64,000 nt of DNA, taken from contig JACCLO010000004.1 in the NCBI GenBank assembly GCA_029448655.1, forward strand, positions 434,001 to 498,000, in the 5' to 3' direction. The stretch is from Wolfiporia cocos (lineage: Eukaryota > Basidiomycota > Agaricomycetes > Polyporales > Phaeolaceae). How positions within the stretch are numbered: the first letter of the stretch is position 1; the number at the start of each line of letters is the position of its first letter. A model generated the notes under the pieces. It saw only the letters and a list, made by a program, of their open reading frames with translations. It was not told where the DNA came from and made no database searches. Both the position numbers and the translations under genes were made by a program. This document shows, piece by piece, positions 42,614 to 53,300 of this stretch.

Positions 42614-43054
42614 CTATGTCAGTACAATTGGATAAGCGGCCCGCTCGTTATCACATGCCAATGACCTTACGATTACTCATATCCCGATACCGGAATATAA
42701 GAATCACATGCATGGCTTACTAACGTAGCTACAGCCACTTCCACAACATGGACCTACGGTCCAAACAAATGCTCTTACTGGTGCGGCCATTACCGGCGCA
42801 CATGGTCTACTGTAGTTTACGACTTAACCATATTAGTTATGTCTGCGCACAGACCACCTTCATGTTTGGCTCCCTTACCGGTAACCAAACAAAGCATGTA
42901 TATATCACTGCGGATAAGCCTTAGATTTGTTCTCTGCATTCGCACAGTCACATATCATCTCTGCTTGCGCCTACTAGTCCCCTCACCAACCTCCAGCAAC
43001 TCCTTCAAGTCGCTTATAAGGTTATAGAGTGAGTCCCACAACTAGTTTGTGTCA
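42614..43054 (+). repeat. 5'-truncated LTR A
   Basis: It begins inside LTR A at CTATGTCAGTACAATTGG and runs to TTTGTGTCA at 43054, so about 250 bp of its 5' part are missing. It directly follows the 3' LTR of copy 2, which fits copy 2 having inserted into this LTR. Confidence 0.85.
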
Positions 43055-44913
43055 CGAGGGGTCCAAAATCACCGTGACGGAGTGGCTCGCGAAGTGCATC
43101 ATGTACTTCGCGGACGCAGAGATCACCGATGAACGTCGGCAGATCGTATCCGCCCTAACCAGGCTATCCAGACACACCTTCCACTATCAGGAAGCGCGTG
43201 TAAAGAAGTCACGCGGCCCCGCGGAGTCCCTTGGCACGTGGGCCGAGTTCGAAACGGAGATGGAGAACGTATATGGGAAGAAAAACGAGAAGGAGATCGC
43301 CCAGGAGGAGATCGAGAGTTACTTCGGTGACTCAGGCAGGAAGAAGGCCGAAGCCGACTTCTTTGTATACGCGGAGCGCCTGCAACAATTGGTGCGCAAG
43401 GCAGAAACCGAGGAAAAGACCCTCATCCAGAAGCTACCGCACGTGTTCCCTGCGAAGGTGCGGGAAGCATTTGGTATCTTGGAGGCGTCCGGAACCTTCC
43501 AGGCCCCTACGGACTGGGAGAAATATCTCGACATGTCTATCTGCATGTACAAGGCCGCCTATCGCGACAACATCGCAGGCGGAACATTATTCGGCGACGG
43601 AGAGAAGAGGAAGGAGAAGGAGAAGACGGGGTCTGGCAAGACCACTTCAACCGTCACCCACACCCACACCATGATGTCCGGGTCTGACAAGACCACGGGG
43701 CGAAACATCAAGGAGAAGCCAACGACGCTTCCCTCCGATGCCCGTGCGGGCGCCGAATGGAAGCAGAACGCCAAGTTCAAGAACTGGTACCTCGCCGCCC
43801 CTGTTACGGGTCGAATACCCGTTCGTATATTCGAGTCGCGAATATAGATCGTTCTTCTGCACGTGGGCGTATAGCCGTATGCAAGGCAAATACTCATTAG
43901 ATGCCTTCAGGTCCTAGGTGAAGTTCCTAGGAGATCGTGTAATATCCAATACGCGTTAGAGGATATAATCTGTTCAGGTGCGAGTCTAATAGAATATAAG
44001 ACTCGCCTAAGTCCGAGAAGTCAGTGTGCACTTCGAGGACTTAGTCGTTTGGTTGCTCGAGCAAGAAATACTGAGCGTAGTTTCCTACGTTTGAGAACGA
44101 GTATAAGACTTCTTGTTTATACAACAAGGTCGAGCTGAAGAGCCTCGACGGTAAGTACACGAGTTTTTATACTACGCTAGGTTTCAGGGGTCAAGTCTGT
44201 CCCAGATGCCACCGATACTATCTACGCTATAGTCCCAAACGTCTGATAAGTATGGAGTGATATATCTGAGACGATAGATAGGAATGATGGCGGTTGAACG
44301 CCATCCGTCAACTAGTAAATGATGGACATGAAACGGTGGCAGAGTTGGATCTGCCAAAGATGAAACGAGCCCTACAGACTAGTACAACTGGGGATGCGCC
44401 CAGTAAGATCACGAGTAGCCAGGGGGTTGGTTGCGCAACAAGTCCCTGTATCGTATTCGACCGGTGGTGAGTTCTGTAGATATTCAAAAAATCAAAATAA
44501 CTGTAACAGCCCCCGCACGGAAGTGCAACGTCTGTGGACGCGACGCATGTACGAACCCGTACAACCCGTGTCGCTTCAAGAAGCCGAACCCTGCCGGCAG
44601 CAAAGCAGCAGGAAAGTCTAGTGGAGGAACGTCGGCCTCGGCAAAAACCGACAACAGAAATGGACGATTCGTCCGAGAAGTCATCCGGGAGTATTTCGTT
44701 CCCGATGACCAACAGGCCAGTACCAGCACCGCACCACCATCGGCATCTGCAACGGTCGGTACAGTGGAGTTGGCCCCCACCACGCGCATCACAGCAGACG
44801 ACAACGTCTCCTCCGTCTCAGAGGAACCCCAACCCCTCCCACACGAGACCGTCCTACCGTGGACATCCGGAAAGGACCTGAACCGCTCGGGTTTTTTCCT
44901 AGAAAGCATGTGA
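43055..44913 (+). pseudogene. gag: Gag of gypsy family 2, split by LTR D1
   Basis: The Gag core is in 43055-43801 (GSKITVTEWLAKCIMYFADAE, GTWAEFETEMENVYGKK, DWEKYLDMSICMYKAAY). It is clearly related to the family-1 Gag core (KVTAQEWVEKMGLYF). After the solo LTR at 43802-44508 the frame resumes with KCNVCGRDACTNPYNPCRFKK and ends ..RSGFFLESM, stop at 44911-44913. The 5' part of gag was removed or displaced by the truncated LTR A. The Cys-rich block is not a canonical CCHC knuckle. Confidence 0.8.
43802..44508 (+). repeat. Solo LTR, family D (D1), TSD GCCCC
   Basis: This 707-bp LTR runs TGTTACGGGTCGAATACCCG..AATAACTGTAACA. GCCCC flanks it at 43797-43801 and 44509-44513. Its TGTTAC..GTAACA ends differ from the TGTCAC families in the window. 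Confidence 0.93.
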
Positions 44914-44967
44914 AGACTTGCCCATGTGTTTTCGAATCCTGTATTAGCACCTCTCGCAGTCTAGCCA

Positions 44968-45368
44968 ACAAGATAGGGGCCCCGGGCACACAGTCACACA
45001 GACAGATGATAAGAGAGGAGCTTGCGCTCATAGACGAGAATCCTAAAGATGGGGCTGTAAGGCCGCCATCTTGTCGTATATATACATGTGTGAGCGTAGT
45101 ATCTACGAGCCCAGCCCTAAAGTAATGGTCTGTGCGCATTATCTACAGGGCACATGACAGGTAACGCTACATGTGATAATGTGACCATAGTGTGACAGTA
45201 CCTGAGGCGCGCGCTACCCTACAGTGCTAACCGATGCGGTCAGGTGGTCTATATACTCGAGCACTAACGTGAGACAAGCGTTAGTGTAGCGGAGCGGCGT
45301 ACGCCTAGCGCCGCCCATACAGCTAACGTGAGTGGAGTCAGGTACCCCCCCAGGGTATAACCGTGACA
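44968..45368 (-). repeat. Truncated LTR, family C
   Basis: The reverse complement of the 5' two thirds of LTR C, ending GTATAACCGTGACA at 45368. The outer roughly 170 bp (3' LTR end) are missing; the left boundary is approximate. It separates the gag end from the protease of the family-2 element. Confidence 0.7.
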
Positions 45369-45537
45369 CTTTCAAATTAACGTGACTCTCTGGGTATATG
45401 GTCAACAAGTGCAAGCCTTGGCATTAATCGACTCGGGAGCGTCTCTAAGCATTATCGACAAAGAATTCGTCGAGAAGCATAAGCTCTTAACCAATCCCCT
45501 TCCTATGCCCTTTAAGGTCAAAAATGCAGATGGTACC
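45369..45537 (+). pseudogene. pol: Gypsy family 2 pol, protease fragment
   Basis: The open frame contains NVTLWVYGQQVQALALIDSG followed by ASLSIIDKEFVEKHK, the retropepsin active-site region (DSGA). It is cut at 45537 by the complete chromovirus insertion and resumes at 55555. The next solo LTR (55654-56363) cuts it again. Confidence 0.85.
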
Positions 45538-46236
45538 TGTCACAGATTTGGGACATGCCACTATTTTTCCCGTATTTTTACCTATTTATCTGGTATTTCT
45601 ACGACCTTGTAGACATTTACGCTGCCAAGCGCTCGTCTACACGTACACGCAACCAAACAACACGTACACAACGCGGTATACGTCCACCTGTCATAACAAC
45701 ACGTACATAACACGTTTGTACGCGTCAATGACTCAGCGGACTAACCTCCGGTGTCACGCGCCTTACTCATATCCCGGTACCGGGCTATGTCAGTACAATT
45801 GGATAAGCGGCCCGCTCGTTATCACATGCCAATGCCCTCACGATTACTCATATTCCGATACCGGTATATAAGAATCACATGCATGGCTTACTAACGTAGC
45901 TACAGCCACTTCCACAACATGGACCTACGGTCCAAACAAACGATCTTACTGGTGCGGCCATTACCGGCGCACATGGTCTATTGTAGTTTACGACTTAACC
46001 ATATTAGTTATGTCTGCGCACAGACCACCTTTATGTTTGGTTCCCTTACCGGTAACCAAACAAAGCATGTATATAAGTAGGGCTATCACTGCGGATAAGC
46101 CTTAGATTTGTTCTCTGCATTCGCACAGTTACATATCATCTCTGCTTGCGCCCACTAGCCTCCTCACCAACCTTCTGCAACTCCTTCAAGTCGCCTATAA
46201 GGTTATAGTGTGAGTCCCACAGTCTAGTCTGTGTCA
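45538..46236 (+). repeat. 5' LTR of copy 3
   Basis: It carries the U3 promoter with TATATAA at 46070-46076 and the inferred start of R at 46104. It starts TGTCACAG and ends CTGTGTCA. Confidence 0.96.
46070..46114 (+). promoter_or_regulatory. LTR promoter: TATA box and inferred transcript start
   Basis: TATATAA at 46070-46076 precedes AGATTTGTTCT (46104-46114) by 34 nt. The start at 46104 is inferred because the 11-mer is exactly complementary to the primer-binding site, as expected if it is the RNA 5' end. Confidence 0.6.
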
Positions 46237-46238
46237 TA

Positions 46239-46249
46239 AGAACAAATCT
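46239..46249 (+). other. Self-priming primer-binding site
   Basis: AGAACAAATCT lies 3 nt (46236 to 46239) after the LTR end. It is perfectly complementary to AGATTTGTTCT in the LTR (46104-46114). No TGG start of a tRNA-type site is present. Confidence 0.65.
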
Positions 46250-47281
46250 CCCCCCTACCCCCGCCCTTGCGCTTGCGCTTGGGTCTGGGTTTCTATCCTA
46301 CAGGGGCTATTACTTGTTGCTGCGCACATCCCTTTCTGCCTGACAAGGCGATTGGGGTGATAGTTGAGATCTGGGGGATACATCGCCATCCTCGGCAGAG
46401 GATTGGCAACCAGGGAAGCCACACCGCCTTTTTAGGCAGGAGGCCTACCTAACCCGGACTCCAGGGTCAAGGAGACATGGTCCTCGCTGACAAGCTTGGA
46501 CTATGCGCGGTTAAGACCCGCCTGTGGAGAAAAGGGGACGGTCTGCCTGTGTGCGCCCAACCCCCTGTCATGGCATGCGTTGTTCAGCGCCCCATCACTA
46601 TCCATAGGGTCGTCATCATGACGGCATGGGAATTTTCCAAAGCCGCCTCCCAGGCGTAAGGGACCTGCTTTGAACCCGTTATGGGAAAAGCAGTGAGGGG
46701 GGTGACGTAAAAAATCACCCTGCCATAGGTCACTCGCGGTAGCCAATAGCATAAGTCCTCCGGGCAGCTCGGCGTGCGAGCATGGGTCAAACGGATTTGG
46801 GGCCCCATTGGAAGAGAAGCGCGTGGCCCACTCCCTCGGGATGTGGAGCGCTGCTGTCTCGCGATCCTAGATCGACAATGGTTTTTTAGCCCTGATGTGA
46901 CACCCATGTGGCTACAGACGGCAACCTCATTGTTGAAGCATGGACAGGCTAAGGGATGTAAAATCCCAGCCACTTTCCGGCATTGTCCCTCCGGGGCGGT
47001 GTCGTGTATCCGATTCCCAATCATCTGACCCAGGAACCGGCCTGGCAGTCAGCAACTCTACCCCTGGAGTCGGCGCCTCTGACCGTTAGGGTCATGCGAA
47101 TATCCGCGCCATCTCGGCACAGGGTTTGCGCGCAACATAAGAGTAATTATGCCCCGTAGTACACCTTCTTTGCTCCTGAAAAGGAGTCCACTACCCTACC
47201 TTACATAATCCCTTCTATTCCTGTTCTTGGACGTATCACTGGGAAACTTCGTTTCTCATGAAGGCTGCACTTTCTAGAATC
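46250..47281 (+). other. Long 5' leader of copy 3
   Basis: About 1 kb between the primer-binding site and ORF1. It has no coding frame that I can support. C-rich at first, then mixed, it probably holds packaging and translation signals. Copy 2 retains only the last part (from CCACTACCCTAC). Confidence 0.5.
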
Positions 47282-48181
47282 ATGCCCCGCGTTACCCGTC
47301 GCACCCGTGGCTCTTCCACTGCCCCCTACGTTAAGCCGGCGAAGCGGTCCCTTCTCAGCCGCATCGACACCACCGACATTCCCCGGGCAGAGGACGTCAC
47401 ATACACCCTTCCTGTAAAGGAAGATTACACTGGGAAACTCCATCTTTGGGAGATTCCCGTCCACATGCCAAAGCACATCGCTGAGGCTGGGAAACCCGCT
47501 CCTCGACCTCCCAAGCCAGTTCCACTCGCCAAGCGAATCTGGACAGAGGAAGAGAAGCTAGCCGCTTCCATTACCGCCATGGAGAACCTAATCGAACTCC
47601 GCGAACTCAACAAGCTCAAGCTCGCCCGCGATAAGCTGAATAAGCGAATCGCCGCCAAACAAGCCGCCAAGGAAGCCAAGCAAGCAGCTTCTTCACTGGC
47701 CCTCCGTCTCTCCAGCCCGGCGGCCGGACCTTCAGTTCCGGCCAACCACAAGATTCTCGACCCTTCCCTCGTCTTCGGGAAGAAGAAGCCTCTCCAAGCA
47801 TGCGATCAAGTTATTCCCATGCTAGAAGGCACTCTCACTCGTCTCACTCCTCTCGCCAACCACCCCCCTAATTACCCAGGCTTCCATATGGAAAACGACA
47901 TGCGTTTCCACACTATGGTAGTAGAATTGGAGGACTTGGTGGATAACGTAAAGGATAGAGCGAGACGGGGAAGGATCACCAATAGAGACTGGAGAATTAT
48001 GAAAAAGTATTGCAAACAGCTCGGCAATATTTCCTTTTTGGATTGGCGTACGGACTTAGCTCGTATCGTAGCAGAATGCGTAGCGCTACAAATTACTTTT
48101 GCCTTCGGTGTAACACCACCTGACAAGGTGGCAGGGCCCTCAACTACTTCGGTAGAAGAGGATATACTCGCGATTGTATAG
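47282..48181 (+). CDS. ORF1, unknown protein upstream of gag (copy 3)
   Basis: This 299-aa protein begins MPRVTRRTRGSS; this ATG is used because it aligns with copy 2 and gives the same length. An ATG 24 bp upstream (47258) is also in frame here but not in copy 2. It has a basic N-terminus, a TEEEKLAASITAMENLIELR helix, a Lys/Ala helix, HMENDMRFHTMVVELEDLVD, and a C-terminus ending VEEDILAIV. Differences from copy 2 are mostly single substitutions. No known domain is recognised. It could be a nucleocapsid-type accessory, an RNA-binding or a host-interaction protein; that is speculation. The stop lies in a small hairpin (ATAGTA-GAAA-TACTAT), and gag starts 149 bp later. Confidence 0.8.
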   Translation: MPRVTRRTRGSSTAPYVKPAKRSLLSRIDTTDIPRAEDVTYTLPVKEDYTGKLHLWEIPVHMPKHIAEAGKPAPRPPKPVPLAKRIWTEEEKLAASITAMENLIELRELNKLKLARDKLNKRIAAKQAAKEAKQAASSLALRLSSPAAGPSVPANHKILDPSLVFGKKKPLQACDQVIPMLEGTLTRLTPLANHPPNYPGFHMENDMRFHTMVVELEDLVDNVKDRARRGRITNRDWRIMKKYCKQLGNISFLDWRTDLARIVAECVALQITFAFGVTPPDKVAGPSTTSVEEDILAIV

Positions 48182-48330
48182 TAGAAATACTATCATCTTT
48201 TAACTCTGAAATAGAGTGCGAGTGTGATCTATAACGAAAGTCGCAGCTTTCAAAACCCAATCCCTTCTTAAGAATCTAAGACAATGAGTAACCGGAAACT
48301 AACATTCGTCACAAACAGTATTCACAAAAA

Positions 48331-50334
48331 ATGTCTTCCACCTCCTCCGTCAGCACTCCCCTCGCTCCCCGCAAGATGCGCCTCCGCTCAGAAGGCCCGG
48401 TGACACCGGTAGCTGGTCCCTCGGGAACCCAGCAACTGGTGACGCTGGAGCACCTAAGCGAGGGAGAAGAAGAAGAAGAGGAAGAGGAAGGAGAAGAGGA
48501 AATGCCGGAGTTCGCTCCCCCGCAAAGGGAATCTCCGACCAACCCCATGGGTACACGCCCAGGCTCCCCCATTGCCGGGTACCCACCGGCTCGTCGAACT
48601 CGCCCTATCGGGCCCGCCACCACCCTGGAAATGGAATTTTCGGGTCCGACACGACAGACCAATATCGCTGTCGAGAACAACCTCAAGGCGTACCTTCCTG
48701 AGGAGGAACACCACAAGGTGGATGGGTCCATACATGGGCCAATCATCGATGCCGCCGTACAACGAAGTGCGGCCATAAGCCACGACACCACCGACACCCT
48801 AGGTCGAATGGTGCACGCCCGCCTGGAGCGTATCCATGAACGAATCGATTCCCTGGCTGGGCAATCCAGGGCACTCGAACAGAAGGCCCAAGACGAGCTA
48901 CACGAAGCGGTCAATTCGGTCCGGAACGAGGTATTGTCCACCATGGTGGACCTCGGCAAGGAACTCCGACAGGAGTACACCGCCAAGCTCTCCGAAATGG
49001 AGAAGCAGCTCCGAAAGGACTACCGGTCCCGGCTGGACGACCTCGAGGATGCGTTCGCAGAACGCATGGAGAAGGTTGACGAGGAACTTCGGAGAATTCG
49101 CAAGAATCCCTCCGTTCCCAACCCTCCCGGCATCCGCACGCCCCCGGAAGAACCCGCACCGGCCCCCGGCAATGCTCAAGCCCGTGCAGCCGAGGCCGCT
49201 GCCGCCGCACAAGCTGCAGCCGCTGCTGCAACAGCCGTCGCCCCGCAGATTCCAGGTCTGCCTCAAAACCTGAAAATCCCCCCTCCCCCCGAATTCTCTG
49301 GGTCATCTGGAAAGGTGACTGCGCAGGAATGGGTGGAGAAGATGGGCCTGTACTTCGGTACGCTCAGGGTCTACGATGACCATGACCGTATCACCACGGC
49401 CCTCTTCCGCGTCACAGGGGACGCATACAAGTTTTTCTCGCCTCTCATCAAGAAGGCAGGAAACGGTGAACCTCTCGGCACCTGGGAGGACTTCACCAAA
49501 TCCGTAATGGTGCAATATGGGAAGATGACGGATAAGGAGATCGCGAAGAAGGAAATTCGCGGCTACTACGGCACGAAGGGCAAGGAACTGGCAGAATCAA
49601 ACTATTTCAATTACTGCGAACGGTTCCGCACCCTCGGCCGACTCTCCGAAACCGCCAACGAGACTCTGGTGTGGGAATTCACCGAGACTCTCCCTGAAAA
49701 GGTCAAGGACACCTTAAACGTCCTCGGCAAAACCCCGTTCTTCAAGGCACCCACCGACATCGAGCCTCTGATCGACTTCGCTCTAGAAATGTATCAGACA
49801 TCTTACCCTGACAAGATCAAGGGCTCGATCTTCGAGAGGGCCGGCAAGAAGGACTCGGCACCTGCCGAAAAGAAGGAGACGTCCTCCGCTTCTGCAAAGA
49901 AGTCGGAGAAAAAGAAGGACAAGGGAAAGGCGCCCGCCAAAGCCCCCGCCGACACCACCAACGCCGTCTGCACATACTGCAAGCAGACAGGACATTACTT
50001 CAACAAATGTCCTAAGCTTGCGGCAGACAAGGCCGCGGGAACATTCGTGCCTGCCGCTCAGCGGGCCGAGCAACAAAGGGCGAAGGATGCAGCCGCCGCG
50101 TCTGGAAAGACCACGGCTGCTCCTTCGGGTAGTGGAAAGGGACAGGCTTCTGGCAAGAAGCCGTACTCGGCGCCCCCCACGGATGGCAAGACGTATCGTG
50201 CCCGAACGATCTGGGAAGAAGTAACGGCTGACTCAAGCTCAGCAGGACCCTCGGACCCCGCCACCACCGTCGCCAATGTCGGGACCATCTCGGTTCCCCT
50301 CGCCCCAACCACACGTCTCGAAGACGTTCTGTGA
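48331..50334 (+). CDS. gag: Gag (copy 3)
   Basis: 667 codons from MSSTSSVSTPLAPRKMRLRS. The N-terminus is acidic (a run of Glu near residues 45-60). A coiled coil follows at about residues 180-270, then an Ala-rich linker. The capsid core runs from about residue 325 (IPPPPEFSGSSGKVTAQEW) to 510. A Lys/Ala-rich spacer precedes the CCHC knuckle CTYCKQTGHYFNKC at about residue 550. It forms the virus-like particle in the cytoplasm. The gag stop is UGA at 50332-50334; pol follows in the +1 frame. No start-codon alternative upstream is in frame. Confidence 0.9.
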   Translation: MSSTSSVSTPLAPRKMRLRSEGPVTPVAGPSGTQQLVTLEHLSEGEEEEEEEEGEEEMPEFAPPQRESPTNPMGTRPGSPIAGYPPARRTRPIGPATTLEMEFSGPTRQTNIAVENNLKAYLPEEEHHKVDGSIHGPIIDAAVQRSAAISHDTTDTLGRMVHARLERIHERIDSLAGQSRALEQKAQDELHEAVNSVRNEVLSTMVDLGKELRQEYTAKLSEMEKQLRKDYRSRLDDLEDAFAERMEKVDEELRRIRKNPSVPNPPGIRTPPEEPAPAPGNAQARAAEAAAAAQAAAAAATAVAPQIPGLPQNLKIPPPPEFSGSSGKVTAQEWVEKMGLYFGTLRVYDDHDRITTALFRVTGDAYKFFSPLIKKAGNGEPLGTWEDFTKSVMVQYGKMTDKEIAKKEIRGYYGTKGKELAESNYFNYCERFRTLGRLSETANETLVWEFTETLPEKVKDTLNVLGKTPFFKAPTDIEPLIDFALEMYQTSYPDKIKGSIFERAGKKDSAPAEKKETSSASAKKSEKKKDKGKAPAKAPADTTNAVCTYCKQTGHYFNKCPKLAADKAAGTFVPAAQRAEQQRAKDAAAASGKTTAAPSGSGKGQASGKKPYSAPPTDGKTYRARTIWEEVTADSSSAGPSDPATTVANVGTISVPLAPTTRLEDVL

Positions 50335-53300
50335 AGAACACACCAGCCCCGCAGCGGCTGGGAGTGTACAGCGCCCCGAAGAAGCGCACCTCTACGAAGA
50401 GGCTTCACAGAGACCCCTTATCTTGTGGGAAGATAAGGCGGTCGTACGTCACCCGGTATCCCATCTCGGTATATTCGGTAACTCGGCAATGGACTTTGCC
50501 CGGAGGACAAGGACACTAGCTACACGTGCCCCTCCTGTAAAATACTTTTATCCTGACCCGCTCGCGTCGAAGTTTTTCACTTTGTATAATGTACATGGAA
50601 ACGATTCTCGAGACGACAATAAATCGTTCTCTATCGAAGTGGAACTGTGGGTATATGGAAAGAAAGTAAACGCCATGGCATTAATCGACACCGGTGCATC
50701 AATAAGCGTCATAGATAAGAAACTCGTCCATGAGGAAAAGTTAGTCACTCAGAAACTACCTTCACCTCTCGAGATTCGCAACGCCGACGGTACCTCTAAT
50801 ACCGCCGGTAATATCAATATGGCAGTAAAAGCTTATATGGTGCACGAGGAACACAAGTCCACCGAATTCTTGTACGTAATGGACGTACAGAATGCGGATG
50901 TGATCCTCGGATATGACTGGTTCCTGAAACACAACCCGGACTTCAACTGGCCGGAAGGAACCTTCACATATCGGTGTACGGAAAAATGCAAACATGGCAA
51001 ACGGGTTTCGATTTCTGAGGAAGAGGACGAAATCGAACCCCGCAACATCTATCAGATCATCAATGACTTTCCAATAGATTTTCTCGGCTTAGAGGAGCCG
51101 GAGAATCCCTTTGTCGCTTGGGTGAACACCTTTGACGAAGGAACGGAACTCCTTATCGATGCCATTCAGTCGATAACGGAGAAGTCGGATGATGAATTCC
51201 TGACAGATGCGGATCTCCAGAAATGGAAATCCTTGGTTCCGGAGGAATACCAGGAGTTTGGCCCCACGGTATTTTCTCAACGCGCATCCGAAAGGATGCC
51301 CGAACGGAAACCATACGATCACGCCATCGACTTCCCCGATGACGCGATACTACCGCCCCCGAGTAAGGCATACAAAATGTCTCCTCAGGAAGCGAACTCG
51401 CTAGATCAGTGGATCCAGGAAGAGCTACGGAAGGGCTACATCCGACACTCGAAATCCCCGATCGCGAGCCCGGTCTTCTTCGTCCCTAAAAAAGACGGCG
51501 GAGCCCGAATGGTAGTCGATTACCGAAAAGTAAACGACTTGACCATTAAAAACAGGTACCCTCTCCCACGCATAGACGAGCTTATCGATAAGCTTAGCCA
51601 GGCTTCGATATTTACGAAGCTCGACTTGCGTTGGGGTTACAACAACGTAAGAATCAAGGAGGGAGATGAATGGAAGACCGCATTCATTACGCCTAACGGC
51701 CTTTACGAAGCTGTAGTCATGTACTTCGGTTTTTGTAATGCACCCAGCACGTTCCAACACATGATGAACGATATCCTAGGTGACCTTATCAGAGAAGGAA
51801 AGGTCATTGTCTACCTAGACGACATCCTTGTGTTCGGAAACGACCTGCTGGAACACCGTCGTATCGTCAAGCAAGTATTACAAATCTTGCAAGACAACGA
51901 CTTGTTCGCGAAGCCTGAAAAGTGCTTCTTCGAACAAAGCAGTATTGAATACCTGGGAATGATCATTTCCAAAGGAAAAGTCGAAATGGACCCTAAGAAG
52001 GTAGCCGGCGTAATGGACTGGCCTACACCTGCCAAGGTGAAGGACGTCCAGGCCTTTGTTGGCTTCGCCAATTACTACCGGCGGTTCATTAAAGACTTCT
52101 CCAAAGTGGTTAAGCCATTAACCGAACTGTCCAAGAAAAACACGCAGTGGAATTGGGGACCCGAACAAGCGGAAGCATTCCAAACTCTCAAGGAAGCTTT
52201 CACATCGGCTCCAATACTCCGGATCCCAGATCAGGAGTCCCCGTTCCGCGTGGAAGCGGATTCTTCCGATTACGCAACTGGTGCGGTGCTATCACAATAC
52301 TCTTCGGAGGATAAGCTCTGGCACCCGGTAGCTTTTTACTCGAAATCTCTATCAGCACCCGAAAGGAACTATGAGATTTACGACAAGGAATTGCTCGCAA
52401 TCATCCGCGCTCTAGAGGAATGGAGACATTACCTCGAAGGACATCCACACAAGTTTGAAGTATGGTCGGATCATCTCAATCTGACATATTTCAAATCGGC
52501 ACAACGGCTAACCCGGAGACAGGCACGTTGGAGTCTTTACCTGACAAGGTTCAACTTCACCATGTGCCACAAACCCGGTAAAACAATGCTTACGGCTGAT
52601 CCTCTGTCACGGAGGCCAGACCATGAAGAGGGGGTGGAACTCGACAATCGCGATCAAATTTTGCTGAAACCGGAATACTTTACGGTTAGGGCGCTAGAAG
52701 CGTCACAGCAGGAGATACAATCAGGCGACGAGGACCTTCTCCGACAAATCCGACAAGCCCTCATGGACGATCAAATTACCAAGGATTACCAGGAACTACT
52801 GAAAAGTGGTCCCAAGGAATTCGGTAAAGATCTCCAGGAATGGAACATGGAGGCCGGATTACTCCTCAGACGAGGAAAAGTGTACGTTCCAAAAGAGCCT
52901 AAGGAATTGCGCACGAAGATTCTGGAGTTACATCATGACCATGTGACGGCCGGACACTTCGGACGATGGAAGACCTATGAACTTCTATCACGTAATTACT
53001 GGTGGCCTGGAATGACCACGATGGTAAAGCAATACGTGGAAGGTTGTGACACATGTCAACGCATGAAGAACCACAACCAGACCCCGTACGGACCCCTGCA
53101 ACCGCTCCCAGTTCCGGAAGCACCTTGGGACACCGTCACAATTGACCTTATCGTCCACCTACCGCCCAGCGGCGAATTGAAACAATTCAATGCTATTATG
53201 GTAATAGTGGACCGGCTTACCAAACGAGCACACTTCATTCCCACGTCAGACAAGATAACGGCAAAAGAATTAGCGAACCTCCTGTACCTTCGGATTTATC

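Noticed and set aside
44515..44590. CCHC zinc knuckle in the family-2 gag (CNVCGRDACTNPYNPC)
   Set aside because: The spacing C-x2-C-x4-C-x6-C without a His does not fit CX2CX4HX4C; I describe it only as Cys-rich.
46774..47028. Small protein in the leader of the complete element (84 codons)
   Set aside because: It has no counterpart to compare with in copy 2, no recognisable motif and no start context better than chance.
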